From a virus, in the IMG/VR virus record IMGVR_UViG_3300031707_000052, positions 1 to 41,029 of that record: 41,029 bases of DNA. One strand, written 5' to 3'. Position numbers and translations under genes: made by a program. Shown here in pieces: positions 22,944 through 30,141 of this stretch; position 1 is the stretch's first letter; each line of letters opens with the position of its first letter. The notes under the pieces were generated by a model that worked only from the letters and a program-made list of their open reading frames with translations, was not told where the DNA came from and searched no databases.

Positions 22944-25132
22944 TGTCGACGCTCGACCCGGCTGAAAAAGATTTCCGCGCGCTCCTCTCCGACTCGGGGA
23001 CGGTCGCCGCGTTGGGCGACATCTACGAGCGGGCGGCGCGCCGCATCGTCGCCGAGCTCGCCGCCGGCGTCTCCCGCCCGGGCGCGGCCCGCGCGCGCGA
23101 GTTGCTCGCCCGGATCGACGAGATCCTCGGCGATCTCGATCCGCGGAAGCAGTCATCCGTCCGGAAGTGGATCGTCGAGAACGCCCGGAAGGCGTACGTG
23201 CTGGGCGACCAGGCGGCGACGAAGCAGATCCGGGACGTGCTAGCCCGGCTGCCCGACAAGGGGCGGGCGGAGTTCGGAGAGGTCGATACGTCGTGGACCG
23301 TCATCAACAACAACGCCATGCGCGGGATCGCCGCGGCGATGTCCGCGACCCTCGGCCAGGCGAAGGCGCAGATGTCCTCCTTCCTGACGACCACGATCCG
23401 GCAGACGCAGGTTGCCGGCAATCTCTCGGAGGCGATCCTCCAGACGACGACGGGCGGCCTCCTCCGCGGCGTCGCCGGCCAGTCGATCAAGGACGACATC
23501 GCGTCCATCCTGCTCGAAGGGAAGGTTGATCCGGCGGTGAGGCAGCGGCTTTCCGAAGTCGGCTACCGGGGCGACATGTTCGACAAGTTCGAGCGGATCG
23601 CGCGCGGGGAACTGATCACGGTGGGCGGCAAGACCTTCAACGTCCGGACGTACGCGGACCTGGTGGCACGGACGCAGATGAAGGAGCTACACAAGACCGC
23701 GACGCTCGTCCGGGGCCAGCGGAACGGCTTCAACCACGTCCGGATGTCGTGGCACCCGATGGAGGAGCCCGACGAGTGCACTCCGTTCGCCGGGAAGATC
23801 TTCTACTTCGGGCCGCTGCCGCAGGACCCGCTGGGGTTCCCCCGGTTCAACATGCTGCCGAGCAACGGGGACTTCCACCCCAACTGTGCTCCTGCTGGCA
23901 CGATGATCACGACGAGTCGGGGGCGTGTGCCCATCGAGCAGATCGCAGAGGGGATGAAGGTCCTGACGCACGAGGGGCGATTCCGGCGCGTGACGGGGAC
24001 GATGCGGCGTCTCTTCGCGGGGATGCTCTATGGCGTCAACGGTGTGCGTCTAAGCGGCGGGCACCCCGTCCTGACGAATCGCGGGTGGATCTCAGCGCGC
24101 CAGATTGGCGTAGGCGAGAAGTCGTCCCCTGAACTCCCCGAGGCGTTGCGGGTTGGGATGGCTCGGGAACGGAATGCGGAATACCCGCCAGCCTTGCAGC
24201 GCAAGAGCCGAGTCGCGCTTGGCGTCGCTGGTTCGCTTCGAGGGTTTGGCGTGGAAAGAGGAATCAACCTCGATGCAGACCTGCGTGGATGGGAAGGCAA
24301 AATCAGCGACGTACCTCCCGATGGCGCGCATGAACTCGAAATGGAAACCGGCCTCGGTGAGTATGGCAATGGCGATCTTCTCGGGGCCGCTCGGCTTCTT
24401 CCGGAACGCGAGCGCGTAGCCGGCGCTCATCTTCTCTCGGATGGTTGGATCGAGGGACGGGTTATCCTGGATCATGCGCCGTCGATTGCGTGCGAAGGCC
24501 CGGGAAGTCTTATCTGTAATGCTTCCGGGCGCGCCTCCGCCACGGGGACGTGTCTTGATTCCGAACCGCTTGAAATGATCCAGCATCGTATGGCCGGAGC
24601 GGGACTTGTAGCCAATTTCTACGGCCAACTGAGAGAGCGTGCGGCCGGTCTCGTAACGTCGGCGCAGGAAGTCGCCAAGGGGCTCGCCGATTCGATCCGA
24701 GATTTTCGCGATGATCTCGCGGCGCCGCGCTTCCTCTCGGCACTTCCAGGAGCAGACCTTGACGTGAACGGGGCGGACGTGGCAGATGGGGCACATTGTT
24801 TTCATAACGTTATGGTAGCAGTAGCGGACGGCTACGTCAAGCCCCGAATCTCTCGGCGCTGGTTCGCGGGCTGGCTCTACAATTTCTCTGTTGCCGAGGA
24901 CGAGAGTTACATCGCCAACGGCGTGGTCGTTCACAATTGCGTCCACCGCTTCTCCCTCTGGTCGACGGCCGGGGTGGGCGGGGCGCAGATCGCGCGCGAG
25001 CTCGCGTGGGTGCAGCGAATCCCCGCGTCCTTCTTCGGCAAGACGGGCGCCGAGGTCCGGAAGCTGATGAAGGCAATGGGCCCGGCGGCGGTGGCGGAGA
25101 TCTCGAAGCCCTCGATGGAGGCGGCGGCGTGA
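22943..25132 (+). CDS. Head morphogenesis protein (Mu gpF-like) interrupted by an intein
   Basis: The 729-aa precursor contains a phage head morphogenesis protein split by a 351-aa intein. The N-extein (314 aa) is mainly helical and contains the Mu F-type core: NVRTYADLVARTQMKELH, then HVRMSWHPMEEPDECTPFAGK and GDFHPN. The C-extein (64 aa) begins CVHRF. The spliced sequence HPNCVHR restores the HPNC motif that is typical of the family, and total mature length is 378 aa. Such proteins are minor head components that act near the portal during assembly. GAGG at 22933 sits six bases before ATG 22943; an adjacent GTG at 22940 is an alternative. The intein is described separately. The 238 codons in the middle of the intein lie back-to-back with a separate gene on the opposite strand. 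Confidence 0.9.
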   Translation: MSTLDPAEKDFRALLSDSGTVAALGDIYERAARRIVAELAAGVSRPGAARARELLARIDEILGDLDPRKQSSVRKWIVENARKAYVLGDQAATKQIRDVLARLPDKGRAEFGEVDTSWTVINNNAMRGIAAAMSATLGQAKAQMSSFLTTTIRQTQVAGNLSEAILQTTTGGLLRGVAGQSIKDDIASILLEGKVDPAVRQRLSEVGYRGDMFDKFERIARGELITVGGKTFNVRTYADLVARTQMKELHKTATLVRGQRNGFNHVRMSWHPMEEPDECTPFAGKIFYFGPLPQDPLGFPRFNMLPSNGDFHPNCAPAGTMITTSRGRVPIEQIAEGMKVLTHEGRFRRVTGTMRRLFAGMLYGVNGVRLSGGHPVLTNRGWISARQIGVGEKSSPELPEALRVGMARERNAEYPPALQRKSRVALGVAGSLRGFGVERGINLDADLRGWEGKISDVPPDGAHELEMETGLGEYGNGDLLGAARLLPERERVAGAHLLSDGWIEGRVILDHAPSIACEGPGSLICNASGRASATGTCLDSEPLEMIQHRMAGAGLVANFYGQLRERAAGLVTSAQEVAKGLADSIRDFRDDLAAPRFLSALPGADLDVNGADVADGAHCFHNVMVAVADGYVKPRISRRWFAGWLYNFSVAEDESYIANGVVVHNCVHRFSLWSTAGVGGAQIARELAWVQRIPASFFGKTGAEVRKLMKAMGPAAVAEISKPSMEAAA
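24092..24805 (-). CDS. Vsr/DUF559-like homing endonuclease, antisense inside the intein
   Basis: A complete 237-aa gene on the minus strand, from ATG at 24805-24803 to TGA at 24094-24092. Residues 5-22 form a C4 zinc finger (C5, C8, C18, C22). Residues about 56-82 form a helix-turn-helix (TLSQLAVEIGYKSRSGHTML). The nuclease domain occupies residues 139-215 and looks like the PD-(D/E)xK-type fold of Vsr/DUF559 proteins: E142, D168 in VADF, E179 and D181 in IEVD, H185, and a KRD with D198, then GWRVFRIP. Zinc finger plus HTH plus Vsr-like nuclease is the layout of free-standing homing endonucleases, including those found near split inteins in phages (EDxHD family, Dassa and colleagues 2009). 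Codons are in exact register with the intein codons on the other strand, so TTA, CTA and TCA are absent. It carries its own promoter and no ribosome site. Confidence 0.85.
   Translation of the reverse strand: MKTMCPICHVRPVHVKVCSWKCREEARRREIIAKISDRIGEPLGDFLRRRYETGRTLSQLAVEIGYKSRSGHTMLDHFKRFGIKTRPRGGGAPGSITDKTSRAFARNRRRMIQDNPSLDPTIREKMSAGYALAFRKKPSGPEKIAIAILTEAGFHFEFMRAIGRYVADFAFPSTQVCIEVDSSFHAKPSKRTSDAKRDSALALQGWRVFRIPFPSHPNPQRLGEFRGRLLAYANLAR
24812..24840 (-). promoter_or_regulatory. Sigma-70-like promoter for the antisense endonuclease
   Basis: On the minus strand TTGACG (24840-24835), a 17-bp spacer, and TACCAT (24817-24812). The match is 5 of 6 to TTGACA and 4 of 6 to TATAAT, with optimal spacing. 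The predicted start point, about seven bases after the -10, falls on the ATG at 24805, implying a leaderless mRNA and explaining the lack of a ribosome site. It is encoded within the intein. Confidence 0.6.
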
Positions 25133-25281
25133 ACGCCGAGGCGAAGCCAACGTCTATCGCCTGTTACGAGGTCGCGGCCCTGATGCGCGGCGCGACCCGG
25201 GCGCGGATCAATCACGGAGGCAAGCAGTACGAGCTGAGGATCACGGACCGGGGAGGTCTGATCCTCGTGCGAATCGCGTAA
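25129..25281 (+). CDS. HemP-like small protein
   Basis: A 50-aa protein starting at GTG 25129, overlapping the head morphogenesis stop (GTGA). The sequence follows the pattern of the hemin-uptake HemP family: a short helix (CYEVAALMRGATRARI), then INHGGKQYELRITDRGGLIL, with the paired strands and a GGLIL end in place of the usual GKLILTK. HemP proteins are short and appear in iron-related operons, but phage versions occur without such genes and their role is unknown. No other iron gene is near. The gene is followed directly by a strong terminator. Confidence 0.6.
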   Translation: MNAEAKPTSIACYEVAALMRGATRARINHGGKQYELRITDRGGLILVRIA

Positions 25282-25293
25282 GTCCCGTAAGCC

Positions 25294-25345
25294 AAAAGCC
25301 AAGGGAGTCTCCGGAGCGAAAGCCCCGGGGCCCTTGGCTTTTTTT
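25294..25345 (+). terminator. Strong Rho-independent terminator
   Basis: AAAAGCCAAGGG (25294-25305) pairs perfectly with CCCTTGGCTTTT (25331-25342), 12 bp, and is followed by a T-run to 25345. The 25-nt loop can form an inner CCGG/CCGG pair. It lies only 8 bases before the ribosome site of the next gene, with no room for a promoter between them. Confidence 0.9.
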
Positions 25346-25363
25346 ATTCCCGTGAGGTGGACC

Positions 25364-26965
25364 GTGATCAAGAGCGAAGGCGGGAAGTGGGTCCTGTACA
25401 CGCAGGACGGGAAGAAGGTGCTCGGGCGCTTCGCCTCCGAGGCCGAGGCGAAGAAGCGCGAGGCGCAGGTCAAGTGGTTCAAGGGCGCGGACCATTCCGC
25501 CGAGCCCGCCGACGCCGAGGAGCTCGCCGCCGGCCACACCGAGATACAGACCCTCGTTTTCGCGAAGGCGAAGTTCCCCTCGGCCGACGAGGCGCTCGCC
25601 TGGTGCAAGTCCCACGACTTCTCCGCCGGGACGAGCCGGGACACGGAGGACTCCTTCCGCATCCGCCAGAAGCCGCCCGAGGATTTCGTCTCCGGCTCCT
25701 TCCGCACGATCCGCATCGCCGAGGGGATCTCCGCCGTCATCGGGCACCCGAAGAAGCGTGACCACTCCGTTTTCCTGCTGGGGCCGAAGTCGGACTTCAT
25801 CGCCAAGGGCGCCGGGCGTTTCGTGAAGGATATCGCCAGCGTGGGGAGGTGGATCCACCCCGACACGGGGCAAGAGATCGAGTTCACGTTGGATCGGCTG
25901 AATCGCCTGGCCGCCGAATCGAACCGGTTCCGGCAGAACGAAAACGAGATCCCCTTTCCCGACGGCCACTCCTTCTCCGTCATGAAAAGCCTCGGCGATT
26001 GGCCGGGACCCTTCGTCGTCGAGGCCGGCCGACTCTGGGGAGTCGTCGCCCCGAAGGGCAAGGAGGTCCTCGACCGCGTCGCCGACGGCCGCATCAAGCG
26101 CGTCTCGGCGCGGATCCAGTTCGACCACGTCGACACGAAGGGCAACACCTACCCCGAAGTTTTGACGCACGTCTGCGCAACGGATTACCCCGTCTTGACG
26201 GGTCAACGGGACTTCCAGTCGCTCTCGGTGGTCGAGGGTGATGCGGGTCCCTGTTCGGTTTTGCCGCTGATCCCCGCTGAAGAGGCCGGGGGCGCGGAGA
26301 AAGGAGCCGGGATGGATCGCAAGGCGATGTTGGCGTCCCTCGCCGCCCTGAGCCTCTCGCCGGAGGTTCTCGGGCTCACGGAGGACGCGCAGGAGAAGGA
26401 CATCTTCGAGGCGCTCGGGAAGCGGACGCCGCCGCTCGACGAGAAGGCCACGAAGAAGGTCGTCGACGAGGCCCTCGCGCTCGTCGGGATCGAGCTCAAG
26501 GCCCGCAACCTCAAGATCGAGGCCGGGAAGGTCGTCGAGCTCGCCGCCAAGCCGCCCGCCGAGGAGACCGAGGAGACGAAGGCGCTCCGCGCTCGGGTCG
26601 CCGAGATGAACGCCACGCTCGGCCGCCAGCGGATCGAGAAGGCGAAGCAGGTCGTCGCCCTCGCGGTCAAGGACGGCCGGCTGCCGCCCGCGGTCGAGAA
26701 GGCCGCCCTCCAGCTCCTCTCCGTCGAGGGGAAGGCGAAGGCGATCGAGCTGTCCGCGGACGGGAAGGACCTGAAGGACGCGGACGTCGAGACCGCGCCG
26801 CTCGTCGAGCAGATCCTCGCGTCGCTCCCCCGCTGGGACGCGAAGCACCTGACCCAGCTCTCGGCCGAGCAGAAGACGAAGGCCGAGGAGCTGTCCTCGC
26901 GCGGGGCCAAGGCCATGCGCAAGGCGCAGGGCCGCGCGGAGCCCAAGAAGGAGGAGAAGGCGTAA
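25364..26965 (+). CDS. Mu gpI-like prohead protease/scaffold
   Basis: A 533-aa protein starting at GTG 25364, with GAGGTGG just upstream. The N-terminal 30 residues (KWVLYTQDGKKVLGRFASEA) form a small beta hairpin common on such proteins. Residues about 100-290 are the Mu I-type protease domain: FDHVDTKGNTYPE, GRIKRVSARIQF and VLTHVCATDYPVLTG strands, and a SLSVV end. The second half (residues about 330-533) is a helical Lys/Glu/Ala-rich scaffold region (LRARVAEMNATLGRQRIEKA). These proteins assemble the prohead and are then cut. The catalytic residues cannot be assigned with confidence by eye. It precedes decoration and capsid genes. Confidence 0.8.
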   Translation: MIKSEGGKWVLYTQDGKKVLGRFASEAEAKKREAQVKWFKGADHSAEPADAEELAAGHTEIQTLVFAKAKFPSADEALAWCKSHDFSAGTSRDTEDSFRIRQKPPEDFVSGSFRTIRIAEGISAVIGHPKKRDHSVFLLGPKSDFIAKGAGRFVKDIASVGRWIHPDTGQEIEFTLDRLNRLAAESNRFRQNENEIPFPDGHSFSVMKSLGDWPGPFVVEAGRLWGVVAPKGKEVLDRVADGRIKRVSARIQFDHVDTKGNTYPEVLTHVCATDYPVLTGQRDFQSLSVVEGDAGPCSVLPLIPAEEAGGAEKGAGMDRKAMLASLAALSLSPEVLGLTEDAQEKDIFEALGKRTPPLDEKATKKVVDEALALVGIELKARNLKIEAGKVVELAAKPPAEETEETKALRARVAEMNATLGRQRIEKAKQVVALAVKDGRLPPAVEKAALQLLSVEGKAKAIELSADGKDLKDADVETAPLVEQILASLPRWDAKHLTQLSAEQKTKAEELSSRGAKAMRKAQGRAEPKKEEKA

Positions 26966-27040
26966 CGGCGGGATGGACGGGGCCGGGCCGCGACTGTGAC
27001 GGCCGCCCGCATCGAAGGAACGATCGAAGGAGGACACGGA

Positions 27041-27493
27041 ATGATCCCCGAACTGGGAGCCAACGGGATGCCGGGCATCACCGACGAGCGCGTGCAGGAG
27101 AGCCACGAGTTCCTCCGCGACGTCAACCACGTCGCGATCAAGGGCATCGTGATCGCGGCCGGGACCGAGGACCCCGACCACGTCGACAAGGAGTTCGTCC
27201 TCCAGCCGGGACTGGTGCTCGTCCGCATCGAGACCGGCCCGCACGCCGGGAAGTTCACCAACCCCGACAACGCGTACGCCGCGCCGTACGACGACGACAT
27301 CGTCGAGGCCGTCATCCTCGACCGCTACATCAACACGATGTCGAAGACCGGCGCCCCCGAGGACAAGCAGGCGGCCGGCGTGTGGCACGGGCGGGTCGAC
27401 CGCGACCAGCTCTTCTACGGCGCGTCCGACCCCAGCCGCATCGAGGCCCTGGAGGCCGCGATGAAGCTGGTCCTCGTCGAGGAGGACGTCTAG
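27041..27493 (+). CDS. Capsid decoration protein
   Basis: A 150-aa protein with GAAGGAGGACAC just before ATG 27041. It contains a beta-tulip-like layout (VNHVAIKGIVIAAGTED, FVLQPGLVLVRIETG) resembling lambda gpD-type head stabilisers, with a central Gly-rich turn and a helical end (RIEALEAAMKLVLVEE). It would bind the capsid at threefold sites and stabilise the full head. Position between protease and capsid genes fits this role. Confidence 0.7.
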   Translation: MIPELGANGMPGITDERVQESHEFLRDVNHVAIKGIVIAAGTEDPDHVDKEFVLQPGLVLVRIETGPHAGKFTNPDNAYAAPYDDDIVEAVILDRYINTMSKTGAPEDKQAAGVWHGRVDRDQLFYGASDPSRIEALEAAMKLVLVEEDV

Positions 27494-27574
27494 CCGTCCG
27501 GTGGAAGCCGCGAGCCGCCCCCGGCCGGTAGAAGTGGGCAGGCGTGATGGAGGCTGTGATTCGGAGGAGACGAG

Positions 27575-28579
27575 ATGGACAACGACCTTCTGAAGCTGGA
27601 GTTCTTCGACGGCATGATCGCCGAGCGCAAGACGCCGGCGAGCCTGCTGCTCACCTCCCGCAACATCCTTCCCGTCGTCGAGGACGTCGGGCAGACGGTG
27701 GCATGGGACATCGAGACGGCGGAGATGGACGTGCAGGGTTTCCAGGGGTTGGCGGCCTCCGCCGGCGTCCGGAAACTGGGGAAGATCAAGCACCGCACGG
27801 CCAGCCTCGCCCGGACGTTCATCTCCAAACGGATTCCCGGAAACGCCCTCATCGACCTCCGCGCCCCCGGCTCGATGACCCGCGAGGCGCTCGCCGAGGC
27901 AAAGGTCGCCCGGGAGACGAACAGCCTGCTCTCCTTCCTGGACCGCCAGGATGAGTACATGCGCGCGCGCGCCCTCCAGGGCGTGATCGCCATGGTGATC
28001 GACGGCGTCGCCTACGACGTCGACTACGGCTTCCTCGGCGGCGACCATGACATCACCCCCGCGCCGCGCTGGAGCGACACCGGGGCCGACATCGAGACCG
28101 ACATCGCCCTCGCCGTCAAGGCGATCGCCCAGGACAGCGGCAGGGATGCCGTCTACGCCCTGTGCGGCTCGGACGTCATCGCCGCGATCATGAAGAACGA
28201 TCGCGTCACCGAGTACTTCGCCAAGACCGCGGCCGGCACGGCCTACATGCAGACCCGGAGCATGGGGCAGTTCCAGGGCCTCGAGTGGCTCGTCGACGAC
28301 CAGGTCTACAAGCCCGACGGCGGCAGCATGACGCCCTTTGTCGATCCGAAGGATGTCATCATCTTCCCCGCCCCGGACGCCGACTGGGGCGAGTTCCGCG
28401 TCGGTTCGGATGCCATCCCCACCGACGATCGCATCTCCCCTCCGATCGAGAAGGTCGGCCGGTACGTCTACGCCAACTGCCAGATCAACCCGGCGAGCAT
28501 CGAACTGTTCGCCGGCTGTGTGCGGCTCCCGATCATCCGGAACGTCGGGGCCATCGCCGTGATCCACGCCCTGCCGTAG
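27575..28579 (+). CDS. Major capsid protein (lambda gpE-like, HK97 fold)
   Basis: A 334-aa protein with a strong ribosome site (GGAGGAG). It has the signatures of the lambda E family: TASLARTFISKRIPGNALI and LRAPGSMTREALAEAKVARE (residues 68-113 in part), a helix LSFLDRQDEYMRARALQG, then VDYGFLGG and the C-terminal P-domain strand block (DPKDVIIFPAPDADWGEF). The 334 residues match the usual length of about 340. This protein forms the icosahedral shell. It is followed by a very stable hairpin in the 100-bp gap before the next gene. Confidence 0.9.
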   Translation: MDNDLLKLEFFDGMIAERKTPASLLLTSRNILPVVEDVGQTVAWDIETAEMDVQGFQGLAASAGVRKLGKIKHRTASLARTFISKRIPGNALIDLRAPGSMTREALAEAKVARETNSLLSFLDRQDEYMRARALQGVIAMVIDGVAYDVDYGFLGGDHDITPAPRWSDTGADIETDIALAVKAIAQDSGRDAVYALCGSDVIAAIMKNDRVTEYFAKTAAGTAYMQTRSMGQFQGLEWLVDDQVYKPDGGSMTPFVDPKDVIIFPAPDADWGEFRVGSDAIPTDDRISPPIEKVGRYVYANCQINPASIELFAGCVRLPIIRNVGAIAVIHALP

Positions 28580-28621
28580 TGAACGGCTGAGGGCAGATCC
28601 TACTCCGTGTGATGCACGGAA

Positions 28622-28667
28622 GGGGGGCGGGGACCGGACCCGCAAGGGACCGTGAGCCCCGCCCCCC
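28622..28667 (+). other. Very stable GC hairpin after the capsid gene
   Basis: GGGGGGCGGGG (28622-28632) pairs with CCCCGCCCCCC (28657-28667) for 11 bp, with an inner GGACCC-GCAA-GGGACC stem (one mismatch). There is no T-run. It lies between the capsid and connector genes, four bases before the GGAGGAG ribosome site, so it may stabilise the capsid mRNA 3' end or limit expression of the next genes. Confidence 0.7.
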
Positions 28668-28682
28668 GTGGAGGAGTGACCG

Positions 28683-29192
28683 ATGGACCTGGACGCGACG
28701 GTCTCCGGAGTCGCCGCCAATTCGTACATCGACCTCTACGAGGCCGGAGACCTCATGGAGGCGTTCGAGCAGATCGACGCGTGGGACGAGCTCGACCAGG
28801 AGGAGCAGGAGCGGCTGCTCTACCGGGGCACCCGCCTCCTCGACGCCTACAAGTCCTGGGGTCTCCGGGCAATCGCCGGCCAGGCGCTCGCGTTCCCCCG
28901 CAAGCGCGACGGGGGGCTTGTCCCCCGGGATGTCAAGCTCGCGCTCATGGAATGCGTGGACTTCGAGCTGGAGGGGAGCGGGTCGGGGCTCAAGCGTCAG
29001 CAGGCCGAGGGCGTGACCTCGGTGTCCGTCCTCGGGAAGTCCATGACGTTCGCCGCGGACTCGTCCCGCCTCCCCGCGGGCGCGCGCGTGCTGCTCGACG
29101 AGCTGTACCTCTCCGGCCAGGAGCCCATCGTCCTCAACCGGCGCGAGCGCAGGCATCCGCGCCGATGCAAGGATGAGAGCCTCTTCGGGTGA
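28683..29192 (+). CDS. Head-tail adaptor protein
   Basis: A 169-aa protein with GGAGGAG upstream. It has the pattern of the helical head-completion or adaptor family (also called DnaT-like): VSGVAANSYIDLYEAGD..., DELDQEEQERLLYRGTRLLDAY, then WGLRAIAGQALAFPRKRDGG (about residues 59-78), and a C-terminal tail that runs through SGQEPIVLN. These proteins form a ring under the portal that receives the tail. It comes directly after the capsid gene, the usual place. Confidence 0.8.
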   Translation: MDLDATVSGVAANSYIDLYEAGDLMEAFEQIDAWDELDQEEQERLLYRGTRLLDAYKSWGLRAIAGQALAFPRKRDGGLVPRDVKLALMECVDFELEGSGSGLKRQQAEGVTSVSVLGKSMTFAADSSRLPAGARVLLDELYLSGQEPIVLNRRERRHPRRCKDESLFG

Positions 29193-29196
29193 CCGC

Positions 29197-29571
29197 ATGT
29201 TCGGCGTCGCGAACGAAAAGCTCCTGATGCACAAGCCGGCCTCGCGCGACGTCGCGAATGAGGTCGCCTACGAGATCGTCACGGCCGAGGACGGGGACAT
29301 CGCCTACCTGCGTGTCGCGATGACCCGGAAGGTCCGCACCATCAAGACCCGGGACGGCAAGGAGATCGCCTGCGACGGGTCGATCGCGTTCGACGCGAAG
29401 ACCGAGGCGGGCCGGCTCCTGGAGGTCGGGTGGCTCGTCTCCGATGCGCACGGGAAGGTCTACGAAGTCGTCACCCGCTCGGATGACTCAACCTTCGGCG
29501 AGGAGGACGCGACCTGCGACCTCCAGTTGACCCGGAAAAAGGTGGACCTCGGTCTGGATGAGCCCTCGTGA
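29197..29571 (+). CDS. Head closure or head-tail joining protein
   Basis: A 124-aa protein. ATG 29197 was chosen because the conserved-looking sequence begins there (MFGVANEKLLMHKPASRDV), while the in-frame ATG at 29173 lies within the preceding gene. The chain is largely beta with a central KTRDGKEIACDG turn, a typical head-closure fold. Its stop overlaps the next GTG (GTGA). The function is inferred from gene order. Confidence 0.6.
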   Translation: MFGVANEKLLMHKPASRDVANEVAYEIVTAEDGDIAYLRVAMTRKVRTIKTRDGKEIACDGSIAFDAKTEAGRLLEVGWLVSDAHGKVYEVVTRSDDSTFGEEDATCDLQLTRKKVDLGLDEPS

Positions 29572-30137
29572 GCAAGGACGATGTTTTCTCCATCGATATC
29601 GCCGCGTTCGACAAGTCGATCCGGCAGGTCCGCAAGAATCTGAAGATGCTGGAGTGGGCGTTCAAGCTCGCGGTCTACCAGGCGATCAAGGAATACGCCG
29701 AGAAGTTCATCGCCAAGGCGCAGAATCGCGCGCCCGCGGGCGAAGGGAACCTCCGGGGCAGCGCGACGGTTGTCCCGACGACCGACGCGACAGGCGAGAC
29801 GGTGGGCGTGGTGGCCGGCTTCAACATCGTCTATGCCCACATGCGGGACGTCGGCGGAACGATCCGGCCGGTACGCGCGAAGGCCCTGTTCATCCCGCTG
29901 CGGAAGGGCGCGCGGCCGGGCGACAAGTCGCTCAAGTGGGGCGTGGACTTCGTGCTCGCGCAGGTCGTCGTCCAGAAGGGCAACCTGTATTTCTCGATCA
30001 CCGTCGACGAGGCAAAGGTGGAGTACCCCTTGTGGGTCTCCCTGAGATTCCGGGAGATCACCAAGGGGGAGCGCGGCGAGGTTCTCTCGAAGACGCCGCC
30101 GGCAGCGTGGTCCGAGTCATCGACACCGGGAGCGTGA
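29568..30137 (+). CDS. HK97 gp10-like tail completion protein
   Basis: A 189-aa protein starting at GTG overlapping the preceding stop. Residues about 45-75 (AEKFIAKAQNRAPAGEGNLRGSATV) match the HK97 gp10 signature of helix, RAPxxxGxLRxS, then a beta sheet with NIVYAHMRDVGGTIRP. These proteins sit at the head-tail neck or the tail end and control tube joining. The C-terminus is basic and longer than average for the family. Confidence 0.75.
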   Translation: MSKDDVFSIDIAAFDKSIRQVRKNLKMLEWAFKLAVYQAIKEYAEKFIAKAQNRAPAGEGNLRGSATVVPTTDATGETVGVVAGFNIVYAHMRDVGGTIRPVRAKALFIPLRKGARPGDKSLKWGVDFVLAQVVVQKGNLYFSITVDEAKVEYPLWVSLRFREITKGERGEVLSKTPPAAWSESSTPGA

Positions 30138-30141
30138 TGCC

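Larger units (their letters stand above)
23885..24937 (+). mobile_element. Intein in the head morphogenesis protein, with a nested antisense endonuclease gene
   Basis: 351 residues. Block A begins with Cys1 (TGT 23885): CAPAGTMITTSRGRVPIEQI. Block B has the His at residue 60 (LSGGHPVLT, codon 24062). Block F reads LYNFSVAEDESYIANGVVV and ends His350-Asn351, followed by Cys+1 (TGC 24938). All residues needed for splicing are present. The Hint fold uses about residues 1-80 and 310-351. The 230 residues between them are unlike any known in-frame homing nuclease and are the sense readout of the gene at 24092-24805 on the minus strand. No intein-borne LAGLIDADG or HNH motif is visible in the sense frame. 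Confidence 0.9.

Noticed and set aside
24133-24811. Plus-strand middle of the intein as a normal in-frame homing endonuclease
   Set aside because: No LAGLIDADG, HNH or GIY-YIG motif is visible in this frame, and the minus strand has a much better protein.
25241-28729. A 1162-codon open frame on the minus strand opposite the protease, decoration and capsid genes
   Set aside because: Long antisense open frames are expected in high-GC coding DNA. The translation is low-complexity (Arg/Leu/Asp-rich) with no domain, and it lies opposite clear structural genes.
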